DNA of 64,000 nucleotides from an uncultured Marinobacter sp. GTDB lineage: Bacteria > Pseudomonadota > Gammaproteobacteria > Pseudomonadales > Oleiphilaceae. This document shows, one piece after another, positions 28,567-37,689 of the stretch. Location: the NCBI RefSeq assembly GCF_947488835.1, contig NZ_CANLBK010000002.1, positions 517,100-581,099 on the forward strand, in the 5' to 3' direction. The position numbers and the translations under genes were made by a program. Positions within the stretch are counted from its first letter, which is position 1. Each line of letters begins with the position of its first letter. Under the pieces are notes generated by a model. That model saw nothing but the letters and a program-made list of their open reading frames with translations, was not told the origin of the DNA and searched no databases.

Positions 28567-29194
28567 TCCGTTGTTCGAGCGAACCGTAACGGCCTTGCTT
28601 CAGGAGCGGGTTATCTGTGAAGTCAGTGATGATGAGCTGTACAACTACCTGCTTATGCCCGCCAATCAGGACTCTGTGAATCGTTTCTTGGCACAGATAA
28701 ACCGTACGCTTCGTCAGACCAGCGCTCACGACGCCTTCGTTTGCGCATATTTGGACACCTCCGATTCTGACACCAAAGATGCGATTCGCCACCAGTTCCG
28801 GGATGTTGCCAACAACCTTGAAGCCTTTGTGCAGTTTCTGCGGCTTGTGATGATGCTGGAGGCAAACGACCGCCCGATTTTACCCGGCGACAAGCTGTCT
28901 GAAGGCGCCATATTGGATCGTATTGCGGCTGCGCCTGCATTGGAATCGAAACTGAGATCGCTGGCTGAGAAAAAAGTGTTTCACACCAAGCGCGCAGACT
29001 CGGCCGGCCAGATTCGTGCTGTGCTCTCCAGCCTGGAGAAGATGGGGTACCTGAAGTCGGTAGGTACCAGCGGCAGCCTTTTCAGAGCCACTGGCCGTTG
29101 GAGCTGGCTGTATGATGCCATGACATTTATACAGACCCACGAAGGCATTCACGGATCGGATGACACGGATTCCGAGCAAATGAGGCTGCACTGA
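28559..29194 (+). CDS. MukE/MksE-like (JetB-like) condensin subunit
   Basis: A 211-residue acidic winged-helix-type protein between the SMC and kleisin genes. The size, the segment TKRADSAGQIRAVLSSLEKMGYL, and the position fit MukE/MksE/JetB (KITE) subunits that bind the kleisin as a dimer. The start is the ATG at 28559, overlapping the SMC stop by 8 bases. Assignment rests mainly on context plus the general fold-like pattern. Confidence 0.75.
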   Translation: MSSPLFERTVTALLQERVICEVSDDELYNYLLMPANQDSVNRFLAQINRTLRQTSAHDAFVCAYLDTSDSDTKDAIRHQFRDVANNLEAFVQFLRLVMMLEANDRPILPGDKLSEGAILDRIAAAPALESKLRSLAEKKVFHTKRADSAGQIRAVLSSLEKMGYLKSVGTSGSLFRATGRWSWLYDAMTFIQTHEGIHGSDDTDSEQMRLH

Positions 29195-30438
29195 TGGCTC
29201 GCGCTCATGATGCCCACGGGACGCTTCGCGCACTGGCAAAGTATGGTGAGGCCATTCTTGAGGCGCACCTGCGAAACGGCAACCGGGTGCCCGATTCCGA
29301 TGACAACCTTGGCCTGATCGAAACACTTGAGCACCACCGCCTGGTTTGGCGGATTGGTGACAACGAAGATCTGCAGTTGAAGAAGGTGCTGGTTCAGTTT
29401 CTTGATCACATCACCGAGTCTGAGCGGCGCCGTTACGCCAATGTCCAGGTGGATATTCTTTGGCAGCAACTCAGTGAGCTGTTTCTGGAATACAAAGAAG
29501 CAAAGAAGCGATCTGCCCTGAGTGATATTGATCGGCTGGAAGGTGAGATCAAGGAATGCCTTTCGGATGTAATTGAGGACATCCGAAACGCTACGGAGGC
29601 CTTCGCCACCTACATCAATACCGGCTTCGCTTACATCACTGATCTGCAATTGCGCATTCGTGAAAACGAGCGGGTAATCGAGCGTGCTGGTCGCCTCATT
29701 ACCTTGTTTGAAAGCTTTCGTATTCGGGAGCTGGCGGAGCAAGCAGGTTCTGATGCCTTCTTGAAGCGACTGTTGTTGCGGCATTTGCCGGCCACCTTGG
29801 AATCCTCACAGAAGAACCTTTCCTATGCCCTTAACCAGCTGCGCAAAATGCTGGTGCGCATGCGCGAGGATCAACGGCTAAGCCGAATGGTGGGAGCCTT
29901 CGAAGCGCACTTTATTAACAACCGCGGATTCGAACCCTCCATAGACCATCTGGACTTGAGGTATGTCCCAGAGTTTCTAAATACGGTGAAGCCGTTTCAG
30001 ATAAAGGGCTTTGGCGATATTTATGATTCGGCTGACGATCTGGAGCTGATAGAGATTGCAGCAAAGGCCCGTACAATCCCTGTTGAGATAGAAGATAAGC
30101 CAGTCCCCGATGGTGTGGCTACAGTCAACTTTGACGTGGCAGGTGAAGTCGAAGTTGAGGAAGACGACCCGGTAGAAGAAGCCATTGAGGAATTGATTCA
30201 GTTGGTGGTCGATGGCGCTCTGGGCGAACGGAGTATTCTTGCTTCTGAGGCGCTTGCCAGCACCGGTCTGGAGATAGACAAAGCCGATTGGCTGCAAGCC
30301 ATTGTTTCAGAAGTCGAATCCTTGTCTGACGGGGATCAGCAGTATATTGAGGTGATCTACCATCAGATGCCACACCGCATCTATCCCGACAATGTGATGG
30401 TTTCTGATCTCACCCTAAGGCATAACAATGCTGGCTGA
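29194..30438 (+). CDS. MukF/MksF-like kleisin (JetA-like)
   Basis: A 414-residue protein. The N-terminal part is winged-helix-like (ETLEHHRLVWRIGDNED), followed by a long helical middle (about 100-240). A strongly acidic linker (VEVEEDDPVEEAIEEL, about 313-330) and a small C-terminal domain follow. This is the layout of kleisins that bridge the two SMC heads. Its ATG shares one base with the preceding stop (TGATG). The next gene overlaps its end by 11 bases. Confidence 0.78.
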   Translation: MARAHDAHGTLRALAKYGEAILEAHLRNGNRVPDSDDNLGLIETLEHHRLVWRIGDNEDLQLKKVLVQFLDHITESERRRYANVQVDILWQQLSELFLEYKEAKKRSALSDIDRLEGEIKECLSDVIEDIRNATEAFATYINTGFAYITDLQLRIRENERVIERAGRLITLFESFRIRELAEQAGSDAFLKRLLLRHLPATLESSQKNLSYALNQLRKMLVRMREDQRLSRMVGAFEAHFINNRGFEPSIDHLDLRYVPEFLNTVKPFQIKGFGDIYDSADDLELIEIAAKARTIPVEIEDKPVPDGVATVNFDVAGEVEVEEDDPVEEAIEELIQLVVDGALGERSILASEALASTGLEIDKADWLQAIVSEVESLSDGDQQYIEVIYHQMPHRIYPDNVMVSDLTLRHNNAG

Positions 30439-31270
30439 AATCGCAGCGATTGAGCGCCTGCTAAGGACTGGAAAAGCCAACGTTAGACGCGGCAAAGTCT
30501 GGGATCAGATATGCGCAGAGACGGGTGTAGGGCAGGTTGTTGGCAAGGAAATTCACTTCACCCCGGAAGAGCGGCAGAGGTTACGAGAATACGCCAAAGC
30601 CGAGCATGGGTTAGACCCGCAATATGACTCCCGCGCTGGCGGCCGCATGGCGATGGCCCACCACGACGCCAGCGAAAAGCTCAGCCCGGATTCGGTCTTC
30701 GGTGAGCTGCTTGTATTGGCGACCGCCGGTGCTGCAATTGTAAAGGTGAACGGCAAAAATGCCTCAACTCCTTCGGGAAGTGTGCTCAGCGTGCGACCGG
30801 ACTGCCTGGACCTTGAACACCTTCAAACCCAGAATTTGGTCATCATCGAAAATGGTGGTTTGATGCCTTACTGGGCGGATATCAAGCTGCCGGATTCCCT
30901 TGCCAACGCAATCATTCTGTACCGTGGGCATCGGGAAAATGTTCGCTCTGTTGCGGAGATAGTCAGCCATCAGCCCGCAGACAAACTGGCGTGGTTTTTC
31001 GATTTCGACCCATCCGGCCAGTCCCTCGCACTCGATCAGGGCAAAGGCAGCACGCTTGTGCCCGCCGACTGGCGTGAGCTTGGCAGGCACACACCATTTA
31101 ACCAACCAAAAGTGCATCGTAATCAGTCCGTCGCACTGAAAAGGCTGAAAGGCCGTGCAACCGGGGAGCTTCTGGCCATAGCAGAACATATGGCGAGCGA
31201 AGAACTGGCGGTGATGCAGGAGCATCTGGTGCGGCGGAATCTACCGCTTTCAAAGTTGCCCTTGGCCTGA
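30428..31270 (+). CDS. TOPRIM-domain nuclease subunit (JetD/MksG-like)
   Basis: A 280-residue protein. An N-terminal winged-helix-like region precedes a TOPRIM domain in which LVIIENGG supplies the Glu and WFFDFDPSGQSLAL supplies the D-x-D-P-x-G set, as in topoisomerase VI A and JetD. It is shorter than typical JetD proteins (about 380-400). It would cut the DNA trapped by the SMC complex, destroying plasmids. ATG overlaps the kleisin end by 11 bases, so the four genes form one operon. Confidence 0.78.
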   Translation: MLAEIAAIERLLRTGKANVRRGKVWDQICAETGVGQVVGKEIHFTPEERQRLREYAKAEHGLDPQYDSRAGGRMAMAHHDASEKLSPDSVFGELLVLATAGAAIVKVNGKNASTPSGSVLSVRPDCLDLEHLQTQNLVIIENGGLMPYWADIKLPDSLANAIILYRGHRENVRSVAEIVSHQPADKLAWFFDFDPSGQSLALDQGKGSTLVPADWRELGRHTPFNQPKVHRNQSVALKRLKGRATGELLAIAEHMASEELAVMQEHLVRRNLPLSKLPLA

Positions 31271-31300
31271 CGGCCGACTCCTTTAAGTGTCTATAAAAAC

Positions 31301-31330
31301 GACGCTGGCTCAGAAGCCCGGGCCTGCGTC
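31301..31330 (+). terminator. weak terminator-like hairpin after the Wadjet-like operon
   Basis: GACGC (31301-31305) and GCGTC (31326-31330) enclose GGCT/AGCC pairing. The stem has a large bulge and is followed only by ATTTCT. Confidence 0.3.
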
Positions 31331-31449
31331 ATTTCTGCCATGCACGATACTTTTTGGCGTTGCTACAGTTTGGCGCCGACCGGGATAGATGAATTGTCTC
31401 GCAGTGGTTGGGCTGGATCAAACCAACAACTACAAAAAGGGACTGAATC

Positions 31450-32661
31450 GTGAGACCAATCAGAGTTTCTCTCTTACTAGTCATTACGCTGTCATTCAAT
31501 GTGCTTGCCGGGACTGAAGGCAATGCACGTGAGGCAGTATTTGTCGGCAACAACTGGGAGGGCATGATCGATGTTATTGATGCCGAAACCTATGAAAGAA
31601 TCGGCCGTATAAATGGCATTCCTGATCGAAGAAAGCGGCTGCGGGAAATAATCTGGCGCCCGGATAAGCTGTTTTTCTTCCAGGTTGTGCGTCATCTGAT
31701 CGGTGAAGGTAACGATCAGTATGTGGACGATATGTACAGCACCCGTGACGGAAAATTGCTTATCGTCTCCCGCCCCAGCTTTGCGGATGTGGTTGCCATA
31801 GATATCGCAACCAACAGGATTGTCTGGCGCTTTGAAGTTGAAGGGTATCGTTCGGATCACATGGCCTTGTCGCCTGATGGGACTGAAGTTGCAGTATCTG
31901 CTTCCACTGGCAAAGTTGTACATATACTGGACGTTCTTACCGGCAAAGAGCGGGGGCGGTTTCCTACAGGAGATTCACCCCACGAAAACGTTTACTCCAA
32001 GGATGGCAAGAAAATCTATCACGCCAGCATTGGCCACGTATTCACACTGGCCGACAGGGGTGCGCTCAGGGATATCAAAGGAAATCGCATCTTCAAGGTT
32101 GTTAACGCCGACACGCTTGAAGAGATTAAAAGCTTCGATATCAGCGATAAGCTGGCAGAAGCCGGTTACCCCGGCATGAGCCCGGCAATTCGCCCGATGG
32201 CACACACCGAAGATGAAAAGTTCTTCTACTTTCAGCTTTCCTTCCTCCATGGTTTCGTGGAATACGATATGGAGAACGACCAGATTACTCGCGTGGCCGA
32301 GTTGCCTAATCTGGTGCCCAACCTTCCCGTTGAACGCTACGTAAATGATTCGGCACACCATGGCATTTCTATGGGCGGCAACGATGAAAAGCTATGCGTA
32401 GCTGGGACCATGAGCGATTACGTGGCTATTGTTGACCGTGAAACCTTCGAGTTTGAGCTTCTTGAGGGGCTTGGGGAGAAACCTTACTGGATCACCCGGG
32501 ACAAATCGGGAGAAAATTGCTTCGTATCCTGGAGTGGTACTGATCAGATGTCTGTAATCAACATCGAGCGCGCTGAAGAAGTTGCTCGCGTTGATGTCGG
32601 CGACCATCCTCAGAGAATCCGCGAAGGTGCAGTACCGCAGGGTTGGAGCACCGGCTACTGA
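31450..32661 (+). CDS. secreted beta-propeller (YncE/YVTN-like) protein
   Basis: A 403-residue protein with a signal peptide (cleavage near residue 20-26). Repeated blade motifs of the type LSPDGTEVAVSASTGKVVHILD and VINIERAEEVARVDVGDHP indicate a six- to seven-bladed propeller of the YncE/quinohemoprotein amine-dehydrogenase-like class. It is probably periplasmic. The ligand or partner is unknown. The start is GTG at 31450 with AAAGGGA upstream. It stands alone between the defence operon and a strong terminator hairpin. Confidence 0.82.
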   Translation: MRPIRVSLLLVITLSFNVLAGTEGNAREAVFVGNNWEGMIDVIDAETYERIGRINGIPDRRKRLREIIWRPDKLFFFQVVRHLIGEGNDQYVDDMYSTRDGKLLIVSRPSFADVVAIDIATNRIVWRFEVEGYRSDHMALSPDGTEVAVSASTGKVVHILDVLTGKERGRFPTGDSPHENVYSKDGKKIYHASIGHVFTLADRGALRDIKGNRIFKVVNADTLEEIKSFDISDKLAEAGYPGMSPAIRPMAHTEDEKFFYFQLSFLHGFVEYDMENDQITRVAELPNLVPNLPVERYVNDSAHHGISMGGNDEKLCVAGTMSDYVAIVDRETFEFELLEGLGEKPYWITRDKSGENCFVSWSGTDQMSVINIERAEEVARVDVGDHPQRIREGAVPQGWSTGY

Positions 32662-32668
32662 TCCTGTG

Positions 32669-32693
32669 ACAAGGGCCCCGTCGGGGCCCTTGT
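32669..32693 (+). terminator. strong GC-rich terminator hairpin
   Basis: A perfect 11-base inverted repeat, ACAAGGGCCCC (32669-32679) / GGGGCCCTTGT (32683-32693), with a 3-base loop, 8 bases after the propeller gene. There is no long T-run, but stem strength is high. Confidence 0.7.
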
Positions 32694-32987
32694 CTGGCAC
32701 TCTCCTCACACTATCCACGCCCCTACCTTCAAGTCTTTTTTATACCCGAATTCAACCCCCAATTATCAGTTAATATTTCTCCCCCCCCTGTGAAACCTTC
32801 TATTCAACGTATCGAGCAAAAGATCGCCTGGGCAATCAAGGGCGCTCGGCAACTTGATCGTATCCTCACGATTTTGTGACGGAATATTGACGAATTTAAT
32901 ACTGCGGGAGTGATAAGTTTCTCATCGATAATCGTCCGCGTTTTGTACAATTTAACAAACACGACGATATATTGGTGGTAAAGAGAT
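32694..32987. other. intergenic region without a recognisable gene
   Basis: About 290 bases, AT-richer than its surroundings. It holds a run of eight C at 32781-32788 and, near 32945-32980, AT-rich sequence that could contain the lipoprotein promoter. No convincing open frame was seen on either strand. Confidence 0.6.
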
Positions 32988-33404
32988 ATGAAACGCGTCA
33001 TTAAAATGTCACAGGCATGGATCGCCGCGTTTTCTGTAGGAGTTTTGCTTGTTGGGTGTGGTGGTGGTGAGTCTTCGGGGTCAGGATCCGTAGGTTCCGG
33101 CAATGAGCCTGCCTCTCCAGGAATTGAGAAGGCCGCAGTGTTGAGCTGGAGCGCCCCCGATAGTCGCGTGAACGGGGAAGGTATCAAAATGGCCGAGCTA
33201 GACAAGTACATTATTCAGTATGGCCAAAATGCAGACGCTCTGGATCATGAAATTGTTATTGCGGATGCCCAGGTGGATGCGCACATGACGCACAAGGTGA
33301 GTGGACTAGGCACAGGCGTCTGGTACTTCACGATTCTGGTTCAGGACAGTAATGGGTTGTTGAGTGCACCTTCTGCACTTGTTAACAAGGAAATCAAATC
33401 CTGA
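32988..33404 (+). CDS. fibronectin type III-like lipoprotein
   Basis: A 138-residue protein with a lipoprotein signal (lipobox LLVGC near residues 20-24) and a Gly/Ser linker. One FN3-like domain follows (LSWSAPDSRVNGEG, YIIQYG, VWYFTILVQDSNGLLS). Its function is unknown; such domains bind proteins or carbohydrates. It converges with the CHASE2 kinase gene, whose partner FecR protein also carries FN3-like repeats, so a link to that system is possible. Confidence 0.75.
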   Translation: MKRVIKMSQAWIAAFSVGVLLVGCGGGESSGSGSVGSGNEPASPGIEKAAVLSWSAPDSRVNGEGIKMAELDKYIIQYGQNADALDHEIVIADAQVDAHMTHKVSGLGTGVWYFTILVQDSNGLLSAPSALVNKEIKS

Positions 33405-33452
33405 AGAAAAGGGGTGATCGGATGGCTGCTCATAGGCCCTGGCTCACAGGGC

Positions 33453-36020
33453 TTATAACAAGGGATCGGCAATGGGTAGTTTTAGCGTGAAAGCTGAGCC
33501 TTCCCCGGGGCTGGACACAACGTATATCTCGCCACGGTGTTTTTCTACCACGGTTTTTACAAACGAAAGCCCCAGACCGGTTCCGTGGATGCCTGCCAGT
33601 TCGCTGCTTTTTTGGCGCCGGTAGCGGTCAAACAAGAAGGGCAGCTCTTCAGGATCGATACCAGCGCCTTCGTCAGCAATGGTCAGGCAGGCCTCATGCC
33701 CGGCTCTAAATACCTGAAGGCTGACTGCTGAGCCATTCGGGCTGTATTGCACGGCGTTGGTTAGCAGGTTAATAACAGCCCTTTCAAGCAGTTCTGCATT
33801 GCCTCTCAGCCATAGATCCTCTGTCCCTTGCAGTTGCAGTGAAATTCGTTTTTCTACAGCCTGCTCGCTGACACTGTCGCGGGCGTTTTCTACTATGGCC
33901 AGAAACTCGCATTCATAAAATCGGGTTTCGGTAAGTTGTTCGGCACGTGCCAGTTGAACAAACTCTTCAGCCAAGTGGTAACTTCGCCTTGCAAGGCGGC
34001 CTAATTGCTCTAGCTGGCTTTGATCAATATGAGTCGGGTCGCGCTTCAGTTGCTCGATAAGAGCCAGTTGCGACACAAGGGGCGAGCGTACATCGTGGGA
34101 TATAAAGTCGATGGCTTCTCTGTGTTGGCGCTGCTGTTCCCGCAATTCGGATATGTCGGATATGTTGGCAATGATCCCGTATTGCACGCTATCGGGAAGC
34201 GCAAAGGGTGCGAAGTGGATCAGAAAGTTTTTCCCATGGATTTTGAGTTCCACGGTCCGGCTTTGAAGTAGCGTCAGCGTTTCGGAAACGGTCTCATGCC
34301 ACGGTGGTGTTTCACGCGGATCGTGGCCTTCAAGAAGCCGTGTCAGAGGTAGTCCACCCAAGCTTGGCATGGGCTCTCTGAACCACTTTTCAATGTGGCC
34401 GTTGGCAAACCGGATTATGCCAAGTTCGTCGGTTACGATGATGCCATCGGGCATGTGCTCGAAGCTGCGCCTGATGAATTCTTGAATGCGGTTCAGGCGA
34501 TCGGTCGCTACTTTAACGCGCTCAATGCGGGCTGATATGTTTTCACTGGGTTTTGGCTTTATTACGGCTGGGGCCATGTCGGAGAGCTTTAGGCGGCGCA
34601 GATAGCGCTGTATCACCTCACGACTCAGGTCGTTGGGGAGTGTGAATCCTAACGTGTAGTAATTGTTGCCACGGTAAAGCTGTATCCAGCTTTGATTGCC
34701 ATTGTGGTGCCAAAGTCCTGACTCCAGGTTTTCAGGAACGTCGGACGGCTTCAGGTTTTGCAGAGAGATAATATTGTGGGCTTCCATTAGCAGCCAGCTC
34801 TGGGGTTGGAACAGCGCCTGGAAGTGCTCAAGAAGCTGGGTTGCCGGGCGTTTCGACGGCTCCGGTAAGGCGACCCTGGGGCTGCGCACCAGTTCATCAA
34901 GTTGCCGGTTCAGAAACTGGTTGGCCATGGCCAGTCGCAAGCCGCTGGCTATCGGAAACGCAAATAGAGGAATGATCAACGCCTGAGCAACTAACAGCCT
35001 GACCTGGAATACGCTAAGCATGACCAGATAGATGCCAATAACTGCACCGCTGGCCATGAGGCATGCGGGCAGCGTGCGCGCAGGGCGAATTCGGGGTAAT
35101 AGCAAGGCCAAGGTTGTAAGTGTGATTATCGCCAGAGCAAGGCCAACCCATTTCGGGGCTGTAATAATCAGCAAGCGCTGATTGATAGCAGAAAATGTGT
35201 TTGCATGAAACTCCACGCCTGACATCGGCTGGCTTAAACCGGAGAAGGGTGTCGGTAAAATGTCTCCCAGGCCTGCTGCCGTGGCTCCGACAAAGACCGT
35301 TTTGCCACGGAATGCATCGGTTGCGGGAGGATTACTAAGTACGTCGCTGTAGGAGTATGTAGGTAAGGTGCCGGCTCCACCTGCAAGGGGAACGATTCGA
35401 TAGTCGTCCCGCACGTTTACAAATGCAGGTAGTCCTTGGGTGTCAGGTTGTCGGGGAGCGACACCTGACGCTGCGAGTGCGAGGCTGGGCCAGAGTTGTC
35501 GCCCCATGCCATTAAACAGGTAGAGGCCTCTGGCAATGCCATCGTGGTCCAGTTCTACATGGGCATGGCCAAGGCTAGCCGCCGCAGAGATCAGGTTGCC
35601 AGGAGGAAGCTGTTCGCTGAGTAAAAGACGAGAACTCGAAGGTGCCAGATGAATCGGCAGTATTACCTTGCCATGGGCCTGCATGGCACTGCCTAGGTCC
35701 CCATCGTCTGGGGAGGGCTCTATGAACAGTACGTCGAACACAATGGTGTTTGCGCCGGCTTGGTGAAGCTTCCTTATAAGGTCGGCGTGGGTGTCTCTTG
35801 GCCAAGGCCAGCGGCCTTGTTGGGCAAGGCTGTGGTCGTCAATGGCGACAATAGCTATGTCTGGGGAAATAGAAGCAGGGCTGGCGAGAAGGGCAGAGTC
35901 CAGGAGCCAGTAATCAATGCGTTGGGGCAACTCCGTTGTTTCGGCGAACAAAAACAGGAGCAGGAGTGACAGGCCGAGCGTCCATGGAGTCGTCTTAATT
36001 GGCAACCAATCCCGGTTCAT
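33453..36020 (-). CDS. CHASE2-domain sensor histidine kinase
   Basis: A protein of about 855 residues. A membrane helix is followed by a periplasmic CHASE2 domain (about 30-310) and then a three-helix membrane bundle. A PAS region follows (GIIVTDELGIIRFANGHIEKW), then HisKA with FISHDVRSP (His642), and HATPase with NLLTNAVQYSPNG, DEGAGID and GTGLGLSFVK. The start is the ATG at 36020 with AGGA upstream; the longer frame would overlap the FecR gene. It is the third gene of the operon RR - FecR - kinase and presumably phosphorylates the OmpR-type regulator encoded first. Confidence 0.9.
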   Translation of the reverse strand: MNRDWLPIKTTPWTLGLSLLLLFLFAETTELPQRIDYWLLDSALLASPASISPDIAIVAIDDHSLAQQGRWPWPRDTHADLIRKLHQAGANTIVFDVLFIEPSPDDGDLGSAMQAHGKVILPIHLAPSSSRLLLSEQLPPGNLISAAASLGHAHVELDHDGIARGLYLFNGMGRQLWPSLALAASGVAPRQPDTQGLPAFVNVRDDYRIVPLAGGAGTLPTYSYSDVLSNPPATDAFRGKTVFVGATAAGLGDILPTPFSGLSQPMSGVEFHANTFSAINQRLLIITAPKWVGLALAIITLTTLALLLPRIRPARTLPACLMASGAVIGIYLVMLSVFQVRLLVAQALIIPLFAFPIASGLRLAMANQFLNRQLDELVRSPRVALPEPSKRPATQLLEHFQALFQPQSWLLMEAHNIISLQNLKPSDVPENLESGLWHHNGNQSWIQLYRGNNYYTLGFTLPNDLSREVIQRYLRRLKLSDMAPAVIKPKPSENISARIERVKVATDRLNRIQEFIRRSFEHMPDGIIVTDELGIIRFANGHIEKWFREPMPSLGGLPLTRLLEGHDPRETPPWHETVSETLTLLQSRTVELKIHGKNFLIHFAPFALPDSVQYGIIANISDISELREQQRQHREAIDFISHDVRSPLVSQLALIEQLKRDPTHIDQSQLEQLGRLARRSYHLAEEFVQLARAEQLTETRFYECEFLAIVENARDSVSEQAVEKRISLQLQGTEDLWLRGNAELLERAVINLLTNAVQYSPNGSAVSLQVFRAGHEACLTIADEGAGIDPEELPFLFDRYRRQKSSELAGIHGTGLGLSFVKTVVEKHRGEIYVVSSPGEGSAFTLKLPIADPLL

Positions 36021-36051
36021 GAGTCCTGCTTTGCATGTTAAATGTTTGGAT

Positions 36052-37689
36052 TTATTCCAGGTACAGTTCCCTCCCTGGTCCCCAGCGGCTCTGTAGTGGG
36101 CCATCAGAAAGTGCTTTCAGGCGCACAAAATACCGCCTTCCGGGAATAAGACGCAAGGCTGCTGTAGTGTCTGGTAGTGTAGCTTCTTTAATTATGTCGT
36201 TAAAACCGGGCTCTTCTGCCAGCTGTAAGCGGTAATTGGCCGCCGTATCGACCTTTTCCCAGAACACGCGCACCTGGCTGTCGATGTAATTTATGCTGAT
36301 GATTCGCACCGGTGGGAGCGTGCCGTTTACGATTAGTTTTCTGGGTTGGGTGGTTGCTACTGAGTTTCCGCCGGCCTCTGTTACTACGCGCCAATAATAC
36401 TGGCCGGGGCTTAATGGGCGGGAGGGCAACGCAGCGGTTCCTGGTGCCCATTCGCTGCTTGCGACCAGGTTGCGGAACGCGTCATCCTCAGCGATTTCAA
36501 CCCGTGCCACCTCGTTCTCACCGTTTAGTGCCCAGCGGAACTCCGGCATGTCATCGTTCACACTGCCGCCGTTTTCAGGCGTGATCAGACTGGCGGTGCG
36601 AGCTTGCAAATCGACCTCTAAGGGGACGATTCCGGGCATGCCGGCCATGCCTTGCGGATCAAGTGCCGCTAAATGCACAACATACTGACCGTTATCCAGG
36701 CGGCTGATGTCGAAACGGTTTCCGCCGACTTCACGGCTTTCGACCCAGCGTCCGCTTTCTGTTTCGAATATATCCAGGCGATACTTGGCAGTTTGGCCTG
36801 ATTTCCAGGTCATTTCAGCCGGGAGTTGTTTGAGTACCAATGGGAGCGGGTTAATTTCGGGGGCTGCTGGCATCCTCCGTATGTTCAGTTTGCTACTGCT
36901 ATTGCTGGCAACCGTTGCGCTGTAGCCTGCAGGAATTTGATGAGACCGGTTAGGGGCCCCAAATTCAACAACGCCCTCGGTAACCTGCAAACGGGTGCCT
37001 TCCGGCCCGGTTTGTAGCGAAAATGCGGTACCGCGTACGGCCGCTACGGCAGAAGGCGTTTCGATTTCGAAGCGAGCACCACCTTCAATGACGGGCTTTA
37101 CCCGAGTGTGCACTTCTCCATGGTTCAATCTAAGCCGTGTATCAACCATGCCGGATTTACCGTACTGGGTTAACTGGTTGAAAATCAGCCTGGAATCCGG
37201 GGAGATGCGCACTTCTGAGCCATCTGCCAGTGCAATGGTTGCAGCACCAGCGGCGGAAAGCACTTCATCGCCTACCCGTATTAGAGCGTCTTCTATCAGC
37301 GGCTTTTTACGGCCATCAATGCCCGATATCAGCTGAACGCTGCCAGAAACCGAGGTGACACGAGCGGGATTGGGTTGTCTTTTTAGCCAGGATAAGGGAA
37401 TGCGAATGCGGTCGCCTTCTCCAAGCATGGCGGCATTTTCGATAGCGTTGTACTGAAGCAGTCGACCTGCACTGTGGCTTTTAATCAGAAGATCGCTGGC
37501 GACTTCTGTAAAACTCTCGCCTGCCTTCAGAGTATAAAGCCACTCAGGCCCGGTTTGGCTGGAGGAATTCGCGATGGTTGTTGCTGAGCCACGAGTGAGT
37601 GAAAGTTCTGCGCTCACAGGGGCGCCTAATGCCAGTAAAGCCAGCACCAGAAATGCTTTAGTGAGAAAAGGCACAGGGTATTCAATCAT
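36052..37689 (-). CDS. secreted LysM - FecR - FN3-like domain protein
   Basis: A 545-residue exported protein with a signal peptide (about 1-27). A LysM-like region follows at about 50-98 (YTLKAGESFTEVASDLL), then a FecR domain at about 110-260 (GDEVLSAAGAATIALADGS, VAAVRGTAF). FN3-like repeats to the end include FRWALNGENEVARVEIAEDDAF. It is periplasmic. FecR proteins of this layout are often encoded with CHASE2 signalling proteins and probably form the sensory input with them. Its start overlaps the response-regulator stop as ATGA. Confidence 0.88.
   Translation of the reverse strand: MIEYPVPFLTKAFLVLALLALGAPVSAELSLTRGSATTIANSSSQTGPEWLYTLKAGESFTEVASDLLIKSHSAGRLLQYNAIENAAMLGEGDRIRIPLSWLKRQPNPARVTSVSGSVQLISGIDGRKKPLIEDALIRVGDEVLSAAGAATIALADGSEVRISPDSRLIFNQLTQYGKSGMVDTRLRLNHGEVHTRVKPVIEGGARFEIETPSAVAAVRGTAFSLQTGPEGTRLQVTEGVVEFGAPNRSHQIPAGYSATVASNSSSKLNIRRMPAAPEINPLPLVLKQLPAEMTWKSGQTAKYRLDIFETESGRWVESREVGGNRFDISRLDNGQYVVHLAALDPQGMAGMPGIVPLEVDLQARTASLITPENGGSVNDDMPEFRWALNGENEVARVEIAEDDAFRNLVASSEWAPGTAALPSRPLSPGQYYWRVVTEAGGNSVATTQPRKLIVNGTLPPVRIISINYIDSQVRVFWEKVDTAANYRLQLAEEPGFNDIIKEATLPDTTAALRLIPGRRYFVRLKALSDGPLQSRWGPGRELYLE

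Noticed and set aside
32781..32788. Run of eight C as a possible phase-variation tract
   Set aside because: It lies about 200 bases before the lipoprotein start, outside a likely promoter spacer or coding frame, so slippage would have no evident effect.
32804..33211. 135-codon minus-strand open frame over the FN3 lipoprotein
   Set aside because: The plus-strand gene has a proper signal, lipobox and domain; the antisense frame lacks a ribosome-binding site and any motif.
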